The translations under genes were made by a program, and so were the position numbers. Shown piece by piece: positions 39,067-48,297 of a DNA stretch of 64,000 bases; position 1 is the stretch's first letter, and each line of letters opens with the position of its first letter. Source of the stretch: Herbiconiux sp. SALV-R1. GTDB taxonomy: Bacteria; Actinomycetota; Actinomycetes; Actinomycetales; Microbacteriaceae. The stretch lies in contig NZ_CP053344.1 of assembly GCF_013113715.1 (NCBI RefSeq), forward strand, positions 310,001 through 374,000, in the 5' to 3' direction. A model generated the notes under the pieces. That model made no database searches, was not told the DNA's origin, and saw nothing but the letters and a program-made list of their open reading frames with translations.

Positions 39067-39696
39067 TCAGTCGAGACCGTCGTGCCGCCAGAGCGCTGCC
39101 GAGGAGCTCAGATCGTCGCCGATCGTCTCGAAGCGCAGGGCGCGCGTGGTGAGGGTCGAGGCGGTCTCGGGGGCGCCGATCTCCGCGTCGTCGGCGATGC
39201 TCGCGCATCCCTGCGCCATGATGCGGCAGAACGCGGCGGCCCGTTCGAGGGCGATCGCAAAGTCTCCTGTGAACAGTCCGCGGAGGATCTGATCGGCGAG
39301 ATCGGTGATCTCCTTGGGCCCCGTCGGGCTCTCCGCGCCCGCGACCACGGGATCGATGCCGGCCATCACCTCGGTGCCGCGCTCGAAGAAGTAGCTCGCC
39401 ATCTCGGCGTCCTGACGGATGAGCACGCGCAGCAGGTAGATGCGCCACAGGCTCCCGGGGAGGCTGTGAGCGGATGCTCGTGCCCAGAGCTCGGCGACGG
39501 CGTCGATGCCGTGGTCGTCGGTGTAGGCGAGCAGCCGCTCGATCACCTCAGGCTGCGGGTCGTCGCGCACCCGGCTGAGCAGGGCGCCCGCCGTCTCGTG
39601 CGCCACCCGGTTGATGGTCGCCGGATCTTCGCCGCCCTGGAAGGCCTCGAAGGCCGAGCCGTCGAAGAGTGCGGGTCGGTGGAACTCGTTCGCCAT
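39067..39696 (-). CDS. Conserved alpha-helical protein of unknown function
   Basis: This 209-residue soluble protein is predicted to be mostly helical, with no signal peptide or membrane segment. Distinct stretches are EFHRPALFDGSAFEAFQGGEDPATI at the N-terminus and RIYLLRVLIRQDAEMASYFFERG in the middle. I cannot assign a function, although the pattern looks like a conserved actinobacterial family. It stands alone: convergent with pstB across the terminator and divergent from tRNA-Lys. Confidence 0.8.
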   Translation of the reverse strand: MANEFHRPALFDGSAFEAFQGGEDPATINRVAHETAGALLSRVRDDPQPEVIERLLAYTDDHGIDAVAELWARASAHSLPGSLWRIYLLRVLIRQDAEMASYFFERGTEVMAGIDPVVAGAESPTGPKEITDLADQILRGLFTGDFAIALERAAAFCRIMAQGCASIADDAEIGAPETASTLTTRALRFETIGDDLSSSAALWRHDGLD

Positions 39697-39878
39697 GGCA
39701 TCCGTTCTCTCACGCCCTCGGGCGGATCGGGCGCGCCCCGACCGCAGACTACAACGCTACGCACCCCGGATGCTTCCCGCCCGGGTTCACGCGCACAGCG
39801 AACAGCGCCCTCTGCGCGCCGAGTTCGCGTGCCGGGCGTCGCACGTGCCCCGCGGAAGGCGATACCCTTGACCCCGTA

Positions 39879-39954
39879 GGGCCTGTAGCTCAGTTGGCAG
39901 AGCATCGGACTTTTAATCCGCGGGTCGTGGGTTCGAGCCCCACCGGGCCCACCA
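39879..39954 (+). tRNA. tRNA-Lys (TTT anticodon)
   Basis: A full cloverleaf can be drawn: acceptor GGGCCTG pairing with CGGGCCC (one G-U), D arm TAGCTCAGTTGGCAGAGC, anticodon loop CTTTTAA and T arm around GGTTCGAGCC. The 3' CCA is encoded (39952-39954). The 180 nt upstream hold no gene; TACCCT near 39865 may be its -10 box. Confidence 0.96.
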
Positions 39955-39979
39955 CGCAGCTGCTCGGGGGAGCGGCACA

Positions 39980-40052
39980 GTGCGAACGGTATGAGAATCG
40001 TGCCGCCGAGCTCCCGGGGAGCTCGACACGCCGATTCCCATACCGTTCGGAC
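39980..40052. repeat. 73-nt palindromic element, copy 2
   Basis: Outer arms GTGCGAACGGTATGAGAATC (39980-39999) and its near-complement (40033-40052) pair over 20 positions with two mismatches. The inner stem is CGAGCTCCC/GGGAGCTCG. It has the same length and outer sequence as 17384-17456, but a different inner stem. It lies between tRNA-Lys and the creatininase gene. Confidence 0.8.
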
Positions 40053-40066
40053 GGCAGGGGGAGCAC

Positions 40067-40795
40067 GTGCTCGTTGAACTCGCGGGGATGACGTGGCCCG
40101 AGGTGGGGGAGCGGCCGCTGGTGGTGGTGCCGGTGGGGTCGGTGGAGCAGCATGGGCCGCATCTGCCGATGGTGACCGACACGGTGATCGCGACGGCGGT
40201 GGCGCGGGGCGCGGCGGAGGCGATGGCGCGGGAGGTCGTGGTGGCGCCGGCGGTGGCGTACGGGTCGAGCGGGGAGCATCAGGCGTTCCCCGGGACGGTG
40301 TCGATCGGGCGGGAGGCGCTGCACGTGGTGGTGATCGAGCTGGCGCGGTCGCTCTCCACCTGGGCCGGGCGGGTGGTGCTCGTGAACGGGCACGGGGGCA
40401 ATGCGGCGACGCTCGCCTCCGCCGTCGCGCAGCTCATCGCCGAAGGGCACGACATCGCGTGGGTGCCTGTCGCGACGCTCGCGAGGGATAGCCAGAAAGG
40501 ACTCCCGGCACCGGATGCTCATGCCGGGTGGTGGGAGACGTCGCTGATGCTGCACCTGCAGCCCGCATCCGTGCGCAGCCCGCTGCCGACGGCGGGGGAC
40601 GTGCGCCCGATGAGTGAGCTGATGCCCGAGCTAAGGGTGGGCGGGGTGCGGGCGGTGTCGCCGTCGGGCATTCTGGGCGACCCGTCGGGGGCGACAGCGG
40701 CTCAGGGGGCGGTCATCTTCGAAGCGCTCGTCGACGCCCTGGTGGCGCGGATCGACGCAGCGGCCCCTGACGCGAACGGCATGCTGCGCGCCTGA
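40067..40795 (+). CDS. Creatininase family protein
   Basis: This 242-residue protein belongs to the creatininase/MftE metal-dependent amidohydrolase family. Metal ligands are visible in VGSVEQHGPHLPMVTD (Glu, His, Asp), the conserved GSSGEHQAFPGTVS and VNGHGGN. Family members hydrolyse creatinine, formamides of flavin or riboflavin precursors, or trim the mycofactocin precursor. No mycofactocin gene is nearby, so the substrate is open. The GTG start has GGGGGAG about 5 nt upstream, just after palindromic copy 2. Confidence 0.9.
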   Translation: MLVELAGMTWPEVGERPLVVVPVGSVEQHGPHLPMVTDTVIATAVARGAAEAMAREVVVAPAVAYGSSGEHQAFPGTVSIGREALHVVVIELARSLSTWAGRVVLVNGHGGNAATLASAVAQLIAEGHDIAWVPVATLARDSQKGLPAPDAHAGWWETSLMLHLQPASVRSPLPTAGDVRPMSELMPELRVGGVRAVSPSGILGDPSGATAAQGAVIFEALVDALVARIDAAAPDANGMLRA

Positions 40796-40845
40796 CGCGC
40801 AGCGCGCGCGTGACGCGCGGCACGCGCGGAGGGGCAAGCAGCGCT

Positions 40846-43836
40846 TCACCACCCCGTCGACAGCACCTCGTCGAGCGTGTCGACGAAGAAGTCCGCGCTC
40901 GAGCGCGTCAGCGTGAGCGGCGGCTTGATCTTGAGCACGCACTGCCTGTCCGACGTGGGCTGCACGATCACGCCGAGTTCGCGCATCCGCTCGCACAGCG
41001 CCGCCGTCTCCTCAGTGGCGGGTTCGAGGGTGCCGCGGTCGCGCACAAGCTCGACCCCGAGGTACAGCCCGAGACCGTGCACGGCGCCGATGAGCGGATG
41101 CTTCGGCATCAGCCCCTCCAACCGCGACTTCAGGTACCCGCCGACCACGCGCGCGTTCTCCTGCAGCCCCTCGTCGCGGATGATGTCGAGCACCGCCAGC
41201 CCCACCACCGAGCTCACCGGACTCCCGCCCGCCGACGAGAAGAAGTACCCCTGCGAGCGGTACGCATCCGCCACCGCGCGACTCGTGATGACGGCGCCGA
41301 GCGGATGCCCGTTGCCCATCGCCTTCGCCACCGTGACGATGTCGGGCACCACGCCCTGCTGCTCGAACCCCCACAGGTGCGATCCGAGCCGCCCGTACCC
41401 CACCTGCACCTCGTCGGCGATGCACAGCCCGCCCGCCGACCGCACCGCGCCGTACACCGCCTCGAGGTAACCCTCGGGGAGGGGCATGCCACCGGCGTTG
41501 CCGTAGAACGCCTCCGCGATGCAGGTCGCGGGCTCCTGTCCCGCCGCCACGAGCGCCTCGATCGCAGCGACCGCGTCGGCGGCGTACAGGTGCGCCGAGT
41601 CGTCGCCCCGATAGCGCCCGCGGTAGCTGTTGGGTGCATCGAGCGTGTGCACCCACGGCGGCCGGGTCGAGAGCGCCTGCGGGTTGTCGGCGACCGAGGT
41701 GGAGACCGCGTCGGCCGCATCCGACCAGCCGTGGTACGCCTCGCGCACCGCGACCACGTCGCGCCGCCCCGTCCACGCCCACGAGATGCGCAGCGCGAGG
41801 TCGACGGCCTCGGTGCCGCTGTTGACGAAGAACACCGTGTCGAGCGGGTCGGGCAGCATGCCCGCGAGTCGCTCCGAGAACTCGACGATCGACGCGTAGT
41901 TGAACCGCGAGTTCGTGTTGAGCAGGTTCAGTTGCCGCGTGACGGCCGAGACGATCCGCGGATGCGCGTGCCCCACCGACGCCACATTGTTCACCATGTC
42001 GAGGTACGGCCGCGCCTCGGTGTCGAACAGGTGGTGCCGCCACCCGCGCTCGATCTCGGGCGGCGCGTCGTAGTAGTGCTCCTGCACCTCAGCGAGCGAC
42101 TGCTCCCGCCGCTCCAAGAGAGACGGATGCGCGCGGCCGGCCCCCGCATGGTCGCCGGGCACCGGAGAACCGGGCACCGCAGAGCCGAGCAACGGCGTGG
42201 GGTCGGCGACGAGCGTCTCCCACCCCGGCGCGAGCTCCGAGGTCACGAACCACGGCACAGCCCCGGCCTCGACGCCGGGGCGCAGCACGCGGATCCGCAG
42301 GTGCGAGGCCTGCCCGAGCACGTCGCCCGCCGCGGCGACCGCGCCGTCGGAGCCGGCGGCGGGATCGAGCCCTTCCAGCTCGACGATCCCGACCCCGTCG
42401 ACGGCCAGCAGCATCCGCTCGCCCTCCCTCGACACGGCTCCCGCCCACGGCGCCGCCACGGTCCGGAGCTCGGCGAACCACAGCTCGACCCCGAGCGCCG
42501 CACACGGATGCGCGGTGCCCGACTCCAGGAACGACCGCGTGAGGCGGCGCTCGCCGAAGCGCGCCAGCGCCACCGTCGCGCCCGCACCCGCATCCGCATC
42601 CACCCCGCCGCGCAGCGTCTCCGCCGCCAGCTCGCCCTCCACACCCTCGTCGGCGAAGCGCCCGCCGGCGAGCCGCTCGCTCAGCGCCCCGAGGTCGACG
42701 ACCGACACCCCCGCATCCGACACACCGGGCAGGAGCGGATGCTCCACAGCGGGCAACCCGCCCGAAGCCGCCACCTCGAACCCGCACACCACCCGCACCA
42801 GCCCCGTCATCACCCGGAGCGGCACGCTCGTCGCGACCTCGAAGATGACGTGCTCGTGCTCCGCGTTCGCCCGCGTGTAGTCGTTGCCGGGATCGGTCGC
42901 CGCCGCATGGTGCGCGCTCACCACGAGGGTCGCCGCCCGCAGCACCACGAGCGGCCAGAGCGCCTCGGCCTCGGCTTCGGCGAGCGGCCGCAGCTCGTGG
43001 AACGCACGCACCGCCGGCAGCACCGACGTCGGCCCGGCGCCGTGGTGGTGCAGCACCCCCGAGCAGCTCACCGCGAGCTCGGCGACGGTCCAGCTGTGCA
43101 CCACGTCACCGAAGTCGATGATGCCGTGCGGCATCAGCCGGCCCGCCGCATCCGTCGCCCCCACCACGTTGTCGTCGGTGATGTCGCCGTGGATGACCTG
43201 CCGCGGCAGCGAGCCGTCGAGCTCGCTCACCCGCGCCCACGCCTCGTCGGCGGCCCGCCGCACCTGCTCGGCGAGCTCGGGGTCGTCGACGTAGGGGAGC
43301 AGGTCGTCGACCAGGCGGCGTGCCTGCCGCAGGTCCCACTCGAGCTCGCGGTGGGTTCCCGGATGCGCGAAGTCGGCGAGGGAGAGCACGGCGAGAGCGG
43401 CGAACCTGCCGAACTCGGCGACCACGGCGGGGGAGAGGTAGCGGTCGCCCGAGAGCGGGGTTCCCTCGACGAACTCGAGCAGGCGTGCCTGCAGCGGCCG
43501 GCCGGCGAGCTCGACCGTCTGCACGAGTGATCCGTCGGCGGCCGGCACGGTGCGCGGCACCGCGATCCCGGCTCGACGCGCATCCAAGGCGCCACCGACG
43601 TGCGCCGCCGCGAGCGACTGCGCCTCGAGCTCGGCGACCGTCGAGGAGGGGTTCGCGATCTTCAGCAGGAACCGCTGCCCTTCCTCGCCCACGACGAGGT
43701 TCGCATCCGTCTGGCTGCCGAGCGAGCGCACCGGCCCGGTGACGCCGAACATGGCGCGGGCGATCTCGGCGCCTTCGGCCTCCAACACCTCGGGCGCCGG
43801 CGTCAGCACTTCGGCGAAGGAGCGGGACGTGTTCAC
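40846..43836 (-). CDS. Fusion of APH-type kinase, degenerate M23-like domain and class III aminotransferase
   Basis: This 996-residue protein combines three parts. Residues 1-335 are an aminoglycoside-phosphotransferase-fold kinase with HGDITDDN (216-223) and DFG (241-243). Residues 370-540 are beta-rich and resemble an M23/lipoyl-like fold without intact metal ligands. Residues 560-996 are a class III PLP enzyme with VNSGTEAVDLALR, ADEVQVGYGR and PLP Lys838 in VAKAMGNG. Separate proteins of this kind phosphorylate hydroxylysine or ethanolamine and then eliminate the phosphate, so a kinase plus phospho-lyase acting in sequence is my inference; a plain aminotransferase is possible. It stands alone with a Pro/Ala-free, normal codon pattern. 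Confidence 0.92.
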   Translation of the reverse strand: MNTSRSFAEVLTPAPEVLEAEGAEIARAMFGVTGPVRSLGSQTDANLVVGEEGQRFLLKIANPSSTVAELEAQSLAAAHVGGALDARRAGIAVPRTVPAADGSLVQTVELAGRPLQARLLEFVEGTPLSGDRYLSPAVVAEFGRFAALAVLSLADFAHPGTHRELEWDLRQARRLVDDLLPYVDDPELAEQVRRAADEAWARVSELDGSLPRQVIHGDITDDNVVGATDAAGRLMPHGIIDFGDVVHSWTVAELAVSCSGVLHHHGAGPTSVLPAVRAFHELRPLAEAEAEALWPLVVLRAATLVVSAHHAAATDPGNDYTRANAEHEHVIFEVATSVPLRVMTGLVRVVCGFEVAASGGLPAVEHPLLPGVSDAGVSVVDLGALSERLAGGRFADEGVEGELAAETLRGGVDADAGAGATVALARFGERRLTRSFLESGTAHPCAALGVELWFAELRTVAAPWAGAVSREGERMLLAVDGVGIVELEGLDPAAGSDGAVAAAGDVLGQASHLRIRVLRPGVEAGAVPWFVTSELAPGWETLVADPTPLLGSAVPGSPVPGDHAGAGRAHPSLLERREQSLAEVQEHYYDAPPEIERGWRHHLFDTEARPYLDMVNNVASVGHAHPRIVSAVTRQLNLLNTNSRFNYASIVEFSERLAGMLPDPLDTVFFVNSGTEAVDLALRISWAWTGRRDVVAVREAYHGWSDAADAVSTSVADNPQALSTRPPWVHTLDAPNSYRGRYRGDDSAHLYAADAVAAIEALVAAGQEPATCIAEAFYGNAGGMPLPEGYLEAVYGAVRSAGGLCIADEVQVGYGRLGSHLWGFEQQGVVPDIVTVAKAMGNGHPLGAVITSRAVADAYRSQGYFFSSAGGSPVSSVVGLAVLDIIRDEGLQENARVVGGYLKSRLEGLMPKHPLIGAVHGLGLYLGVELVRDRGTLEPATEETAALCERMRELGVIVQPTSDRQCVLKIKPPLTLTRSSADFFVDTLDEVLSTGW

Positions 43837-43867
43837 GGAAGGGTGCCTCCTCGGCGGCGGCCGAGGC

Positions 43868-44782
43868 TCAGCGCCCGCGGTGCCGGTACTGGATGTCGAT
43901 GGTGTGGTCGGTGAAGCCGAGCGAGCGGTAGAGCGCGACCGCCCTGGTGTTCTCGCCGTCGACGTAGAGCGAGGCCTGCTCGAGCCCGCGTTCGACCAGG
44001 CGCGCGAGCCCTTGGCCCATCAGGTAGCGCCCGAGCCCCTGCCCGGCGTGCGCGTCGTCGACGCCGATCACGTAGATCTCGCCCACCCGGTCGCCCGGCT
44101 CGACCTTCAGCCAGTTGTAGCCGACCAGCGCGCCGGCGGAGTCGCGCAGCAGCAGGAAGTCGTCGGGCTCGAACCAGGCCTCCGACATGCGGAAGCCGAG
44201 GTCTTCGGCGGTCTGCCCGCCCTGCTCGGGGTGCTCGGCGAACACGCGCGCGTTGAGCCGCACCCAGTCGTCGACGTCGCGCCCGCCGCGGAACGGCATG
44301 AGCCGGAACCCGTCGGGCAGGGGCGTGCCGCCCACGGGTCCGTCGGGCAGCTCCCGGCGCAGCTGCAGCAGCGTGCGCACCGCGACGAAGCGGTGGGTGG
44401 CGGCGAGTCGCCGGGAGGCCGGGTGGTCGCCGTGCGCCCAGGCGAGCAGCTGCTCGCCGTCGGAGGAGGCGGAGACGCCCGCGCCGCCGGAGCCCGCGGA
44501 GTTCGCGAGCACGATCTCGAGCAGCTGCCGGCCGAGCCCCTCCTCCCGCCACTCCGGGTCGATGGTGAACTCGAGCTCACCCTGCCCCACGATGGCGGCG
44601 CCGACCACCGTTCCGCCGCGTTCGGCGAGCAGCAGCGAGCGTGTGCCCTTGCCCGCGTCGACGAGCGCCTGGTCGTTGAACGGATGCTGGCCGTCGACCA
44701 GCGCGGCACGGGCGGCGAGGCGGAGGAACGGCTCGCGCGCCTCGTCGGGGCTACTGACCGAGAGAGTGAGCGATCCGCTCAT
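43868..44782 (-). CDS. mshD: Mycothiol synthase
   Basis: This 304-residue enzyme acetylates Cys-GlcN-Ins to give mycothiol, the main thiol of actinobacteria. It has two GNAT domains (about 1-140 and 155-304); the C-terminal one carries the acetyl-CoA loop [15 protein letters not shown] and the ending [19 protein letters not shown] typical of MshD. GAGG lies about 9 nt before the ATG, which is inside the end of glnR (32-nt overlap). The glnR-mshD order is also found in M. tuberculosis (Rv0818-Rv0819). Confidence 0.95.
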   Translation of the reverse strand: MSGSLTLSVSSPDEAREPFLRLAARAALVDGQHPFNDQALVDAGKGTRSLLLAERGGTVVGAAIVGQGELEFTIDPEWREEGLGRQLLEIVLANSAGSGGAGVSASSDGEQLLAWAHGDHPASRRLAATHRFVAVRTLLQLRRELPDGPVGGTPLPDGFRLMPFRGGRDVDDWVRLNARVFAEHPEQGGQTAEDLGFRMSEAWFEPDDFLLLRDSAGALVGYNWLKVEPGDRVGEIYVIGVDDAHAGQGLGRYLMGQGLARLVERGLEQASLYVDGENTRAVALYRSLGFTDHTIDIQYRHRGR

Positions 44783-45443
44783 TGTCGTCCTCGAAGAAGT
44801 TGAAGCGGTAGCCGACGTTGCGCACGGTGCCGATGAGCGACTCGAGGTCGCCGAGCTTCGCCCGCAGCCGCCGCACGTGCACGTCGACGGTGCGGGTGCC
44901 GCCGAAGTAGTCGTAGCCCCACACCTCGCTCAGCAACTGCTCGCGGGTGAACACCCGCGACGGGTGCATCGCGAAGAAGCGCAGCAGCTCGAACTCCTTG
45001 AAGGTGAGGTCGAGGGGGCGGCCGTGCACGCGGGCCGAGTAGCTCGCCTCGTCGATGACGACGCCGGAGGCCTGGATCTTCGAGGTCGATTGGTCTTGCA
45101 CCTGCCGGCCGATGGCGAGACGGATGCGCGTGTCGACCTCGGCGGGCCCCGCCGACTCCAGCACCACATCCGCAGCACCCCACTCGGCGCTCACGGCGGT
45201 GAGACCGCCCTCGGTGAGCACGAGCACGACGGGCACCCCGATGCCGGTGGTGCTGAGGATCTTGCAGAGCGAGCGCGCACTCGCGAGGTCGTTGCGCGCG
45301 TCGACGAAGATGAGGTCGCTGTTCGGGGTGTTGACCAGCTGCGAGGGCTCAGCCGGGATCTGACGGGTGCGGTGGCTGAGCAGCGAGAGCGCGGGAAGCA
45401 CCTCCTGATCGACCGCAGGGGTCAGGATCAACAACTGCGCCAC
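44751..45443 (-). CDS. glnR: GlnR-type response regulator
   Basis: This 230-residue OmpR-family protein has a receiver-like N-terminus that lacks the usual acidic pocket ([11 protein letters not shown]) and a C-terminal winged helix ([13 protein letters not shown] and [15 protein letters not shown]). The pattern [16 protein letters not shown] and [18 protein letters not shown] is typical of GlnR, the orphan nitrogen regulator of actinobacteria. The GTG start at 45443 is chosen because GGAGG lies 7 nt upstream; the longer frame has no support. Confidence 0.93.
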   Translation of the reverse strand: MAQLLILTPAVDQEVLPALSLLSHRTRQIPAEPSQLVNTPNSDLIFVDARNDLASARSLCKILSTTGIGVPVVLVLTEGGLTAVSAEWGAADVVLESAGPAEVDTRIRLAIGRQVQDQSTSKIQASGVVIDEASYSARVHGRPLDLTFKEFELLRFFAMHPSRVFTREQLLSEVWGYDYFGGTRTVDVHVRRLRAKLGDLESLIGTVRNVGYRFNFFEDDNERIAHSLGQ

Positions 45444-45489
45444 GTAAGATCCTCCAGAGGTCGCCTGCGCGTCAATACTATCGGGCAGA

Positions 45490-45777
45490 ATGGCGGGTAT
45501 GAGTCTGCTCATGAGAAGCGTAGTCCCGGTGTGGGTGCTCACGATCCTCGCCGTCGTCTCCGTCGGGCTCTTCGTCGCACCCGCCGATTACCTCGTCTAC
45601 CTGCCCGTCGTGCTGGGGCTGGCGCTCCTGGTGTCGTTCGCCGCGCAGCTCATCGAGCCGGTGCGCACGGGGCTCGTCAACCGCTTCTCGGCGACCCTCG
45701 GCGGGGTGTTCGTCATCCTCGCCCTGTCGACCGTCGTGCTCGGTCCCCTCGCCTTCGCGGCGGGCGCTAAGCTCTAG
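45490..45777 (+). CDS. Small membrane protein
   Basis: This 95-residue protein has three hydrophobic segments (about 13-29, 33-51 and 70-92). No family is recognised. A TACTAT hexamer (45476-45481) lies 8 nt before the ATG, so the message may be leaderless. A second in-frame ATG (residue 4) is an alternative. It is divergent from glnR and followed after 2 nt by another small membrane ORF. Confidence 0.72.
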   Translation: MAGMSLLMRSVVPVWVLTILAVVSVGLFVAPADYLVYLPVVLGLALLVSFAAQLIEPVRTGLVNRFSATLGGVFVILALSTVVLGPLAFAAGAKL

Positions 45778-45779
45778 GC

Positions 45780-45893
45780 ATGTCCTACGTCGCGCTAGAA
45801 CTCCTGTTCATCGGCCTGCTCGGGCTGGCGAGCCTCGCCATCGCCTGGACGGCCGGGGTGGTCGTCTACAAGCTCTACCGCGGCCAGCGCTGA
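45780..45893 (+). CDS. Very small membrane protein (37 aa)
   Basis: The ORF encodes 37 residues beginning MSYVALELLFIGLLG, one membrane helix, and the basic tail YKLYRGQR. It starts 2 nt after the preceding stop. TAAGCT (45768-45773) overlapping the end of the previous gene lies 6 nt before the ATG, so it could also be leaderless. The positive-inside tail suggests a single-span protein. Function unknown. Confidence 0.6.
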   Translation: MSYVALELLFIGLLGLASLAIAWTAGVVVYKLYRGQR

Positions 45894-45897
45894 GCTC

Positions 45898-46581
45898 GTG
45901 ATCGAGATCCCCACCGACCTTCCCGCCGAGCTCGTCCCGCTGTCGTGGCTGATCGGCGTGTGGGAGGGCACCGGGGTCATCGACTACGCCGTCGGCGACG
46001 AGCGGGTGTCGGCCGAGTTCGGTCAGCGCATCAGCTTCAGCCATGACGGCCTGCCGTACCTCAACTACAGCTCCTACACCTGGCTCACGGGTGAGGCGGT
46101 GCCCGAGGCGCCGCGCAGCGACGTGCTCCCCGCCGACGACGAGAGCGTCGACGCCGATGCCCCCGACACCTCCGAGCCCCGGGTCGCGACCCCGCTGACC
46201 GCCGAGACCGGCTTCTGGCGTCTCAAGCGCCTGCACATCGAGGGCGACCAGGGTCCCGGCATGCTCCCCGGCGTCGGCCCTCGCCCGTTCAACACCGCAC
46301 AGGCGGTCGAGACGCTCCGCAACTCCGCCGAGGGCTTCGACATCGAGGTGTCGATCGTGCACCCCACGGGTGTCAGCGAGCTCTACCTCGGTCAGGTGAA
46401 GGGCCCGCGCATCGACCTCGCCACCGACGCCGTGGTGCGCAGCCAGTCGGCCAAGGAGTACGCCGCGGCCACCCGCATCTACGGCCTGGTCGAGAACCAT
46501 CTGCTCTGGGCGTGGGACATCGCCGCCCTCGGCCAAGACCTCCGCACCCACGCCTCGGCCCGGCTCGCGAAGGTCGACTGA
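45898..46581 (+). CDS. Nitrobindin-like heme-binding protein (FABP/THAP4-type barrel)
   Basis: This 227-residue protein has the nitrobindin opening SWLIGVWEGTGVIDY (about residues 16-30) and the later FWRLKRLHIEG and SIVHPTGVSELYLGQ strands of the ten-stranded barrel. The family binds ferric heme and can isomerise peroxynitrite to nitrate. An acidic insertion of about 25 residues (near 80-100) interrupts the barrel compared with usual members. The GTG start is 4 nt after the small ORF. Confidence 0.85.
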   Translation: MIEIPTDLPAELVPLSWLIGVWEGTGVIDYAVGDERVSAEFGQRISFSHDGLPYLNYSSYTWLTGEAVPEAPRSDVLPADDESVDADAPDTSEPRVATPLTAETGFWRLKRLHIEGDQGPGMLPGVGPRPFNTAQAVETLRNSAEGFDIEVSIVHPTGVSELYLGQVKGPRIDLATDAVVRSQSAKEYAAATRIYGLVENHLLWAWDIAALGQDLRTHASARLAKVD

Positions 46582-46586
46582 CGGCC

Positions 46587-47798
46587 GTGCCGGCTGCCCG
46601 CTCGCCCCTGCTCGACCTCCCCGGTGCCGTCGCCGGCGCGGGTGCCGACGACGCGGTGGCGGCCCACTACGGCAATCCCGTCGCCGAACAGCGGATGCTC
46701 GACGCCGCCCGCGGCGGACGCCCGGTTCCCGGGTCGGCAGCAGGCGCCGTCGTCGACCTCTCGCACCGCGGGGTCATCTCCGTCTCGGGTCCCGACCGCC
46801 TCAGCTGGCTCGACTCGGTGACCAGCCAGAGCATCCGTTCGCTCGCCGCAGGCGACTCGGCCGAGACCCTGCTGCTGTCGGCGAACGGGCGCATCGAGCA
46901 CGCCATCCGGGTGCTCGACGACGGCGAGACGGCCTGGCTGCTGGTCGACGGGGAGGAGACCGCCGAGCTCGAGCAGTGGCTGCAGAAGATGCGGTTCATG
47001 CTGCGCGTCGAGATCGCCGACCGCAGCGCCGAGTTCGCCACGATGGGCTGGTTCGGCTCCTCGGTCGACGACCGCGAGCCGCCCGCGGCCCTGGCGGCTC
47101 TCGTCGCGCAGGGCGGGGGAGTGCCCCTCACTTGGAGCGACCCCTGGCCCGAGGTGGTGGCCGGCGGCGTGCAGTACGCCCCGGTCGACGAGCACCCCGG
47201 TGCCGACTGGTGGTGGCGGGAGTCGCTGGTGCTGCGGGACTCTCTCGGCGCTCTCGCCGATGCCGTGCGCGACGGTGAGCTCTCCGCCGCCGGGATCGCC
47301 GCGCTCGAGGCGCTGCGCATCGCCGCCTGGCGGCCGCGGCTCGCGACCGAGGTCGACGAGCGCACCATCCCGCACGAGCTCGACTGGATGCGCTCGGCCG
47401 TGCACCTCAGCAAGGGCTGCTACCGGGGCCAGGAGACGGTCGCGAAGGTGCACAACCTCGGCCACCCGCCCCGGCGCCTGGTCTTCCTGCACCTCGACGG
47501 CTCCGACGCCGTACTGCCGGCGCCCGGCGACGAGGTCGTTCCGGCGAGCGCGGCGAGCACCGCGGGCGACGGCGACGCCGTGGGTGTCGTCACCTCGGTG
47601 GGTGTGCACCACGAGTGGGGCCCCATCGCGCTCGCCGTGGTGAAGCGCCAGCTGCCCGAGGGCGACGCGCTCGTGGTGCGCACCGAGGGCGGCCAGGTCG
47701 CCGCGACCGCCGAGACGATCGTGTCGCCCGAGGCGGGGGCCGCCGTGGGCAGGGTTCCGCGGCTGCCGCGGCTCGGGGCGCGCACGCGCCGGAGCTGA
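46587..47798 (+). CDS. ygfZ: YgfZ/GcvT family folate-binding protein
   Basis: This 403-residue protein shows the YgfZ signature KGCYRGQETVAKVHNLG (about residues 275-291), whose Cys is needed for function, and a GcvT-like fold. YgfZ supports assembly or repair of certain iron-sulfur enzymes in a folate-dependent way. The GTG start lies 5 nt after the nitrobindin stop, so both are co-transcribed. An M. tuberculosis homologue lies near mshD as well. Confidence 0.92.
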   Translation: MPAARSPLLDLPGAVAGAGADDAVAAHYGNPVAEQRMLDAARGGRPVPGSAAGAVVDLSHRGVISVSGPDRLSWLDSVTSQSIRSLAAGDSAETLLLSANGRIEHAIRVLDDGETAWLLVDGEETAELEQWLQKMRFMLRVEIADRSAEFATMGWFGSSVDDREPPAALAALVAQGGGVPLTWSDPWPEVVAGGVQYAPVDEHPGADWWWRESLVLRDSLGALADAVRDGELSAAGIAALEALRIAAWRPRLATEVDERTIPHELDWMRSAVHLSKGCYRGQETVAKVHNLGHPPRRLVFLHLDGSDAVLPAPGDEVVPASAASTAGDGDAVGVVTSVGVHHEWGPIALAVVKRQLPEGDALVVRTEGGQVAATAETIVSPEAGAAVGRVPRLPRLGARTRRS

Positions 47799-47849
47799 AC
47801 CGAGACACGACCACCGCGCCGGCGCACACCGTGCCGCTTCGAGATTCGG

Positions 47850-47855
47850 TAAATT
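47850..47855 (+). promoter_or_regulatory. -10 box of a leaderless lipoprotein gene
   Basis: TAAATT is followed by AGAGAC and the ATG at 47862; no ribosome binding site is seen. Confidence 0.5.
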
Positions 47856-47861
47856 AGAGAC

Positions 47862-48290
47862 ATGCAGATGCGAAAGCTCCTCCCCGTCACCGTCGTCGCC
47901 GCCTTCGCATTCGCGCTGGCCGGATGCACCGTCACCGGCCCCACCGAGAACTTCTCCGGCCTGCCCGAGCTCGAGCACGGCTCGACCGAGCACCCCGAAG
48001 ACGGTGTCGACGGCATCCAGGCCTTCTGGCTGCAGGAGGGCTCGCAGATCGCCGTCTCCATCCCCGGCAGCTCGGGCTGCCCCATCATCGGCTCCGACAT
48101 CAAGGTGCTGGAGCCCCGGGGCGAGGGCAACTCGGTCGAGATCGTGACCGTGCCCATCCCCGACGACACCATCTGCACGATGGACCTGGTGCCCCACACC
48201 TCGGTGTTCTGGACCCCGGCGAACATCACCACCACCGAGCCCGTGAGCATCCTGGTCGACGGCCAGGAGATCGAGCTCGAGACCAAGTAA
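47862..48290 (+). CDS. Small lipoprotein of unknown function
   Basis: This 142-residue protein has a lipoprotein signal peptide (ALAGC, lipidated Cys22). The mature part is beta-rich by composition with two Cys residues (in SSGCPI and TICTMD) that may pair. No domain is recognised. The transcript appears leaderless. It is convergent with the methyltransferase gene 7 nt away, with no terminator between them. Confidence 0.78.
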   Translation: MQMRKLLPVTVVAAFAFALAGCTVTGPTENFSGLPELEHGSTEHPEDGVDGIQAFWLQEGSQIAVSIPGSSGCPIIGSDIKVLEPRGEGNSVEIVTVPIPDDTICTMDLVPHTSVFWTPANITTTEPVSILVDGQEIELETK

Positions 48291-48297
48291 GACCCGC

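Noticed and set aside
40811-43530. 906-codon plus-strand ORF opposite the kinase-aminotransferase fusion
   Set aside because: Low-complexity His/Arg-rich antisense shadow; all motifs are on the minus strand.
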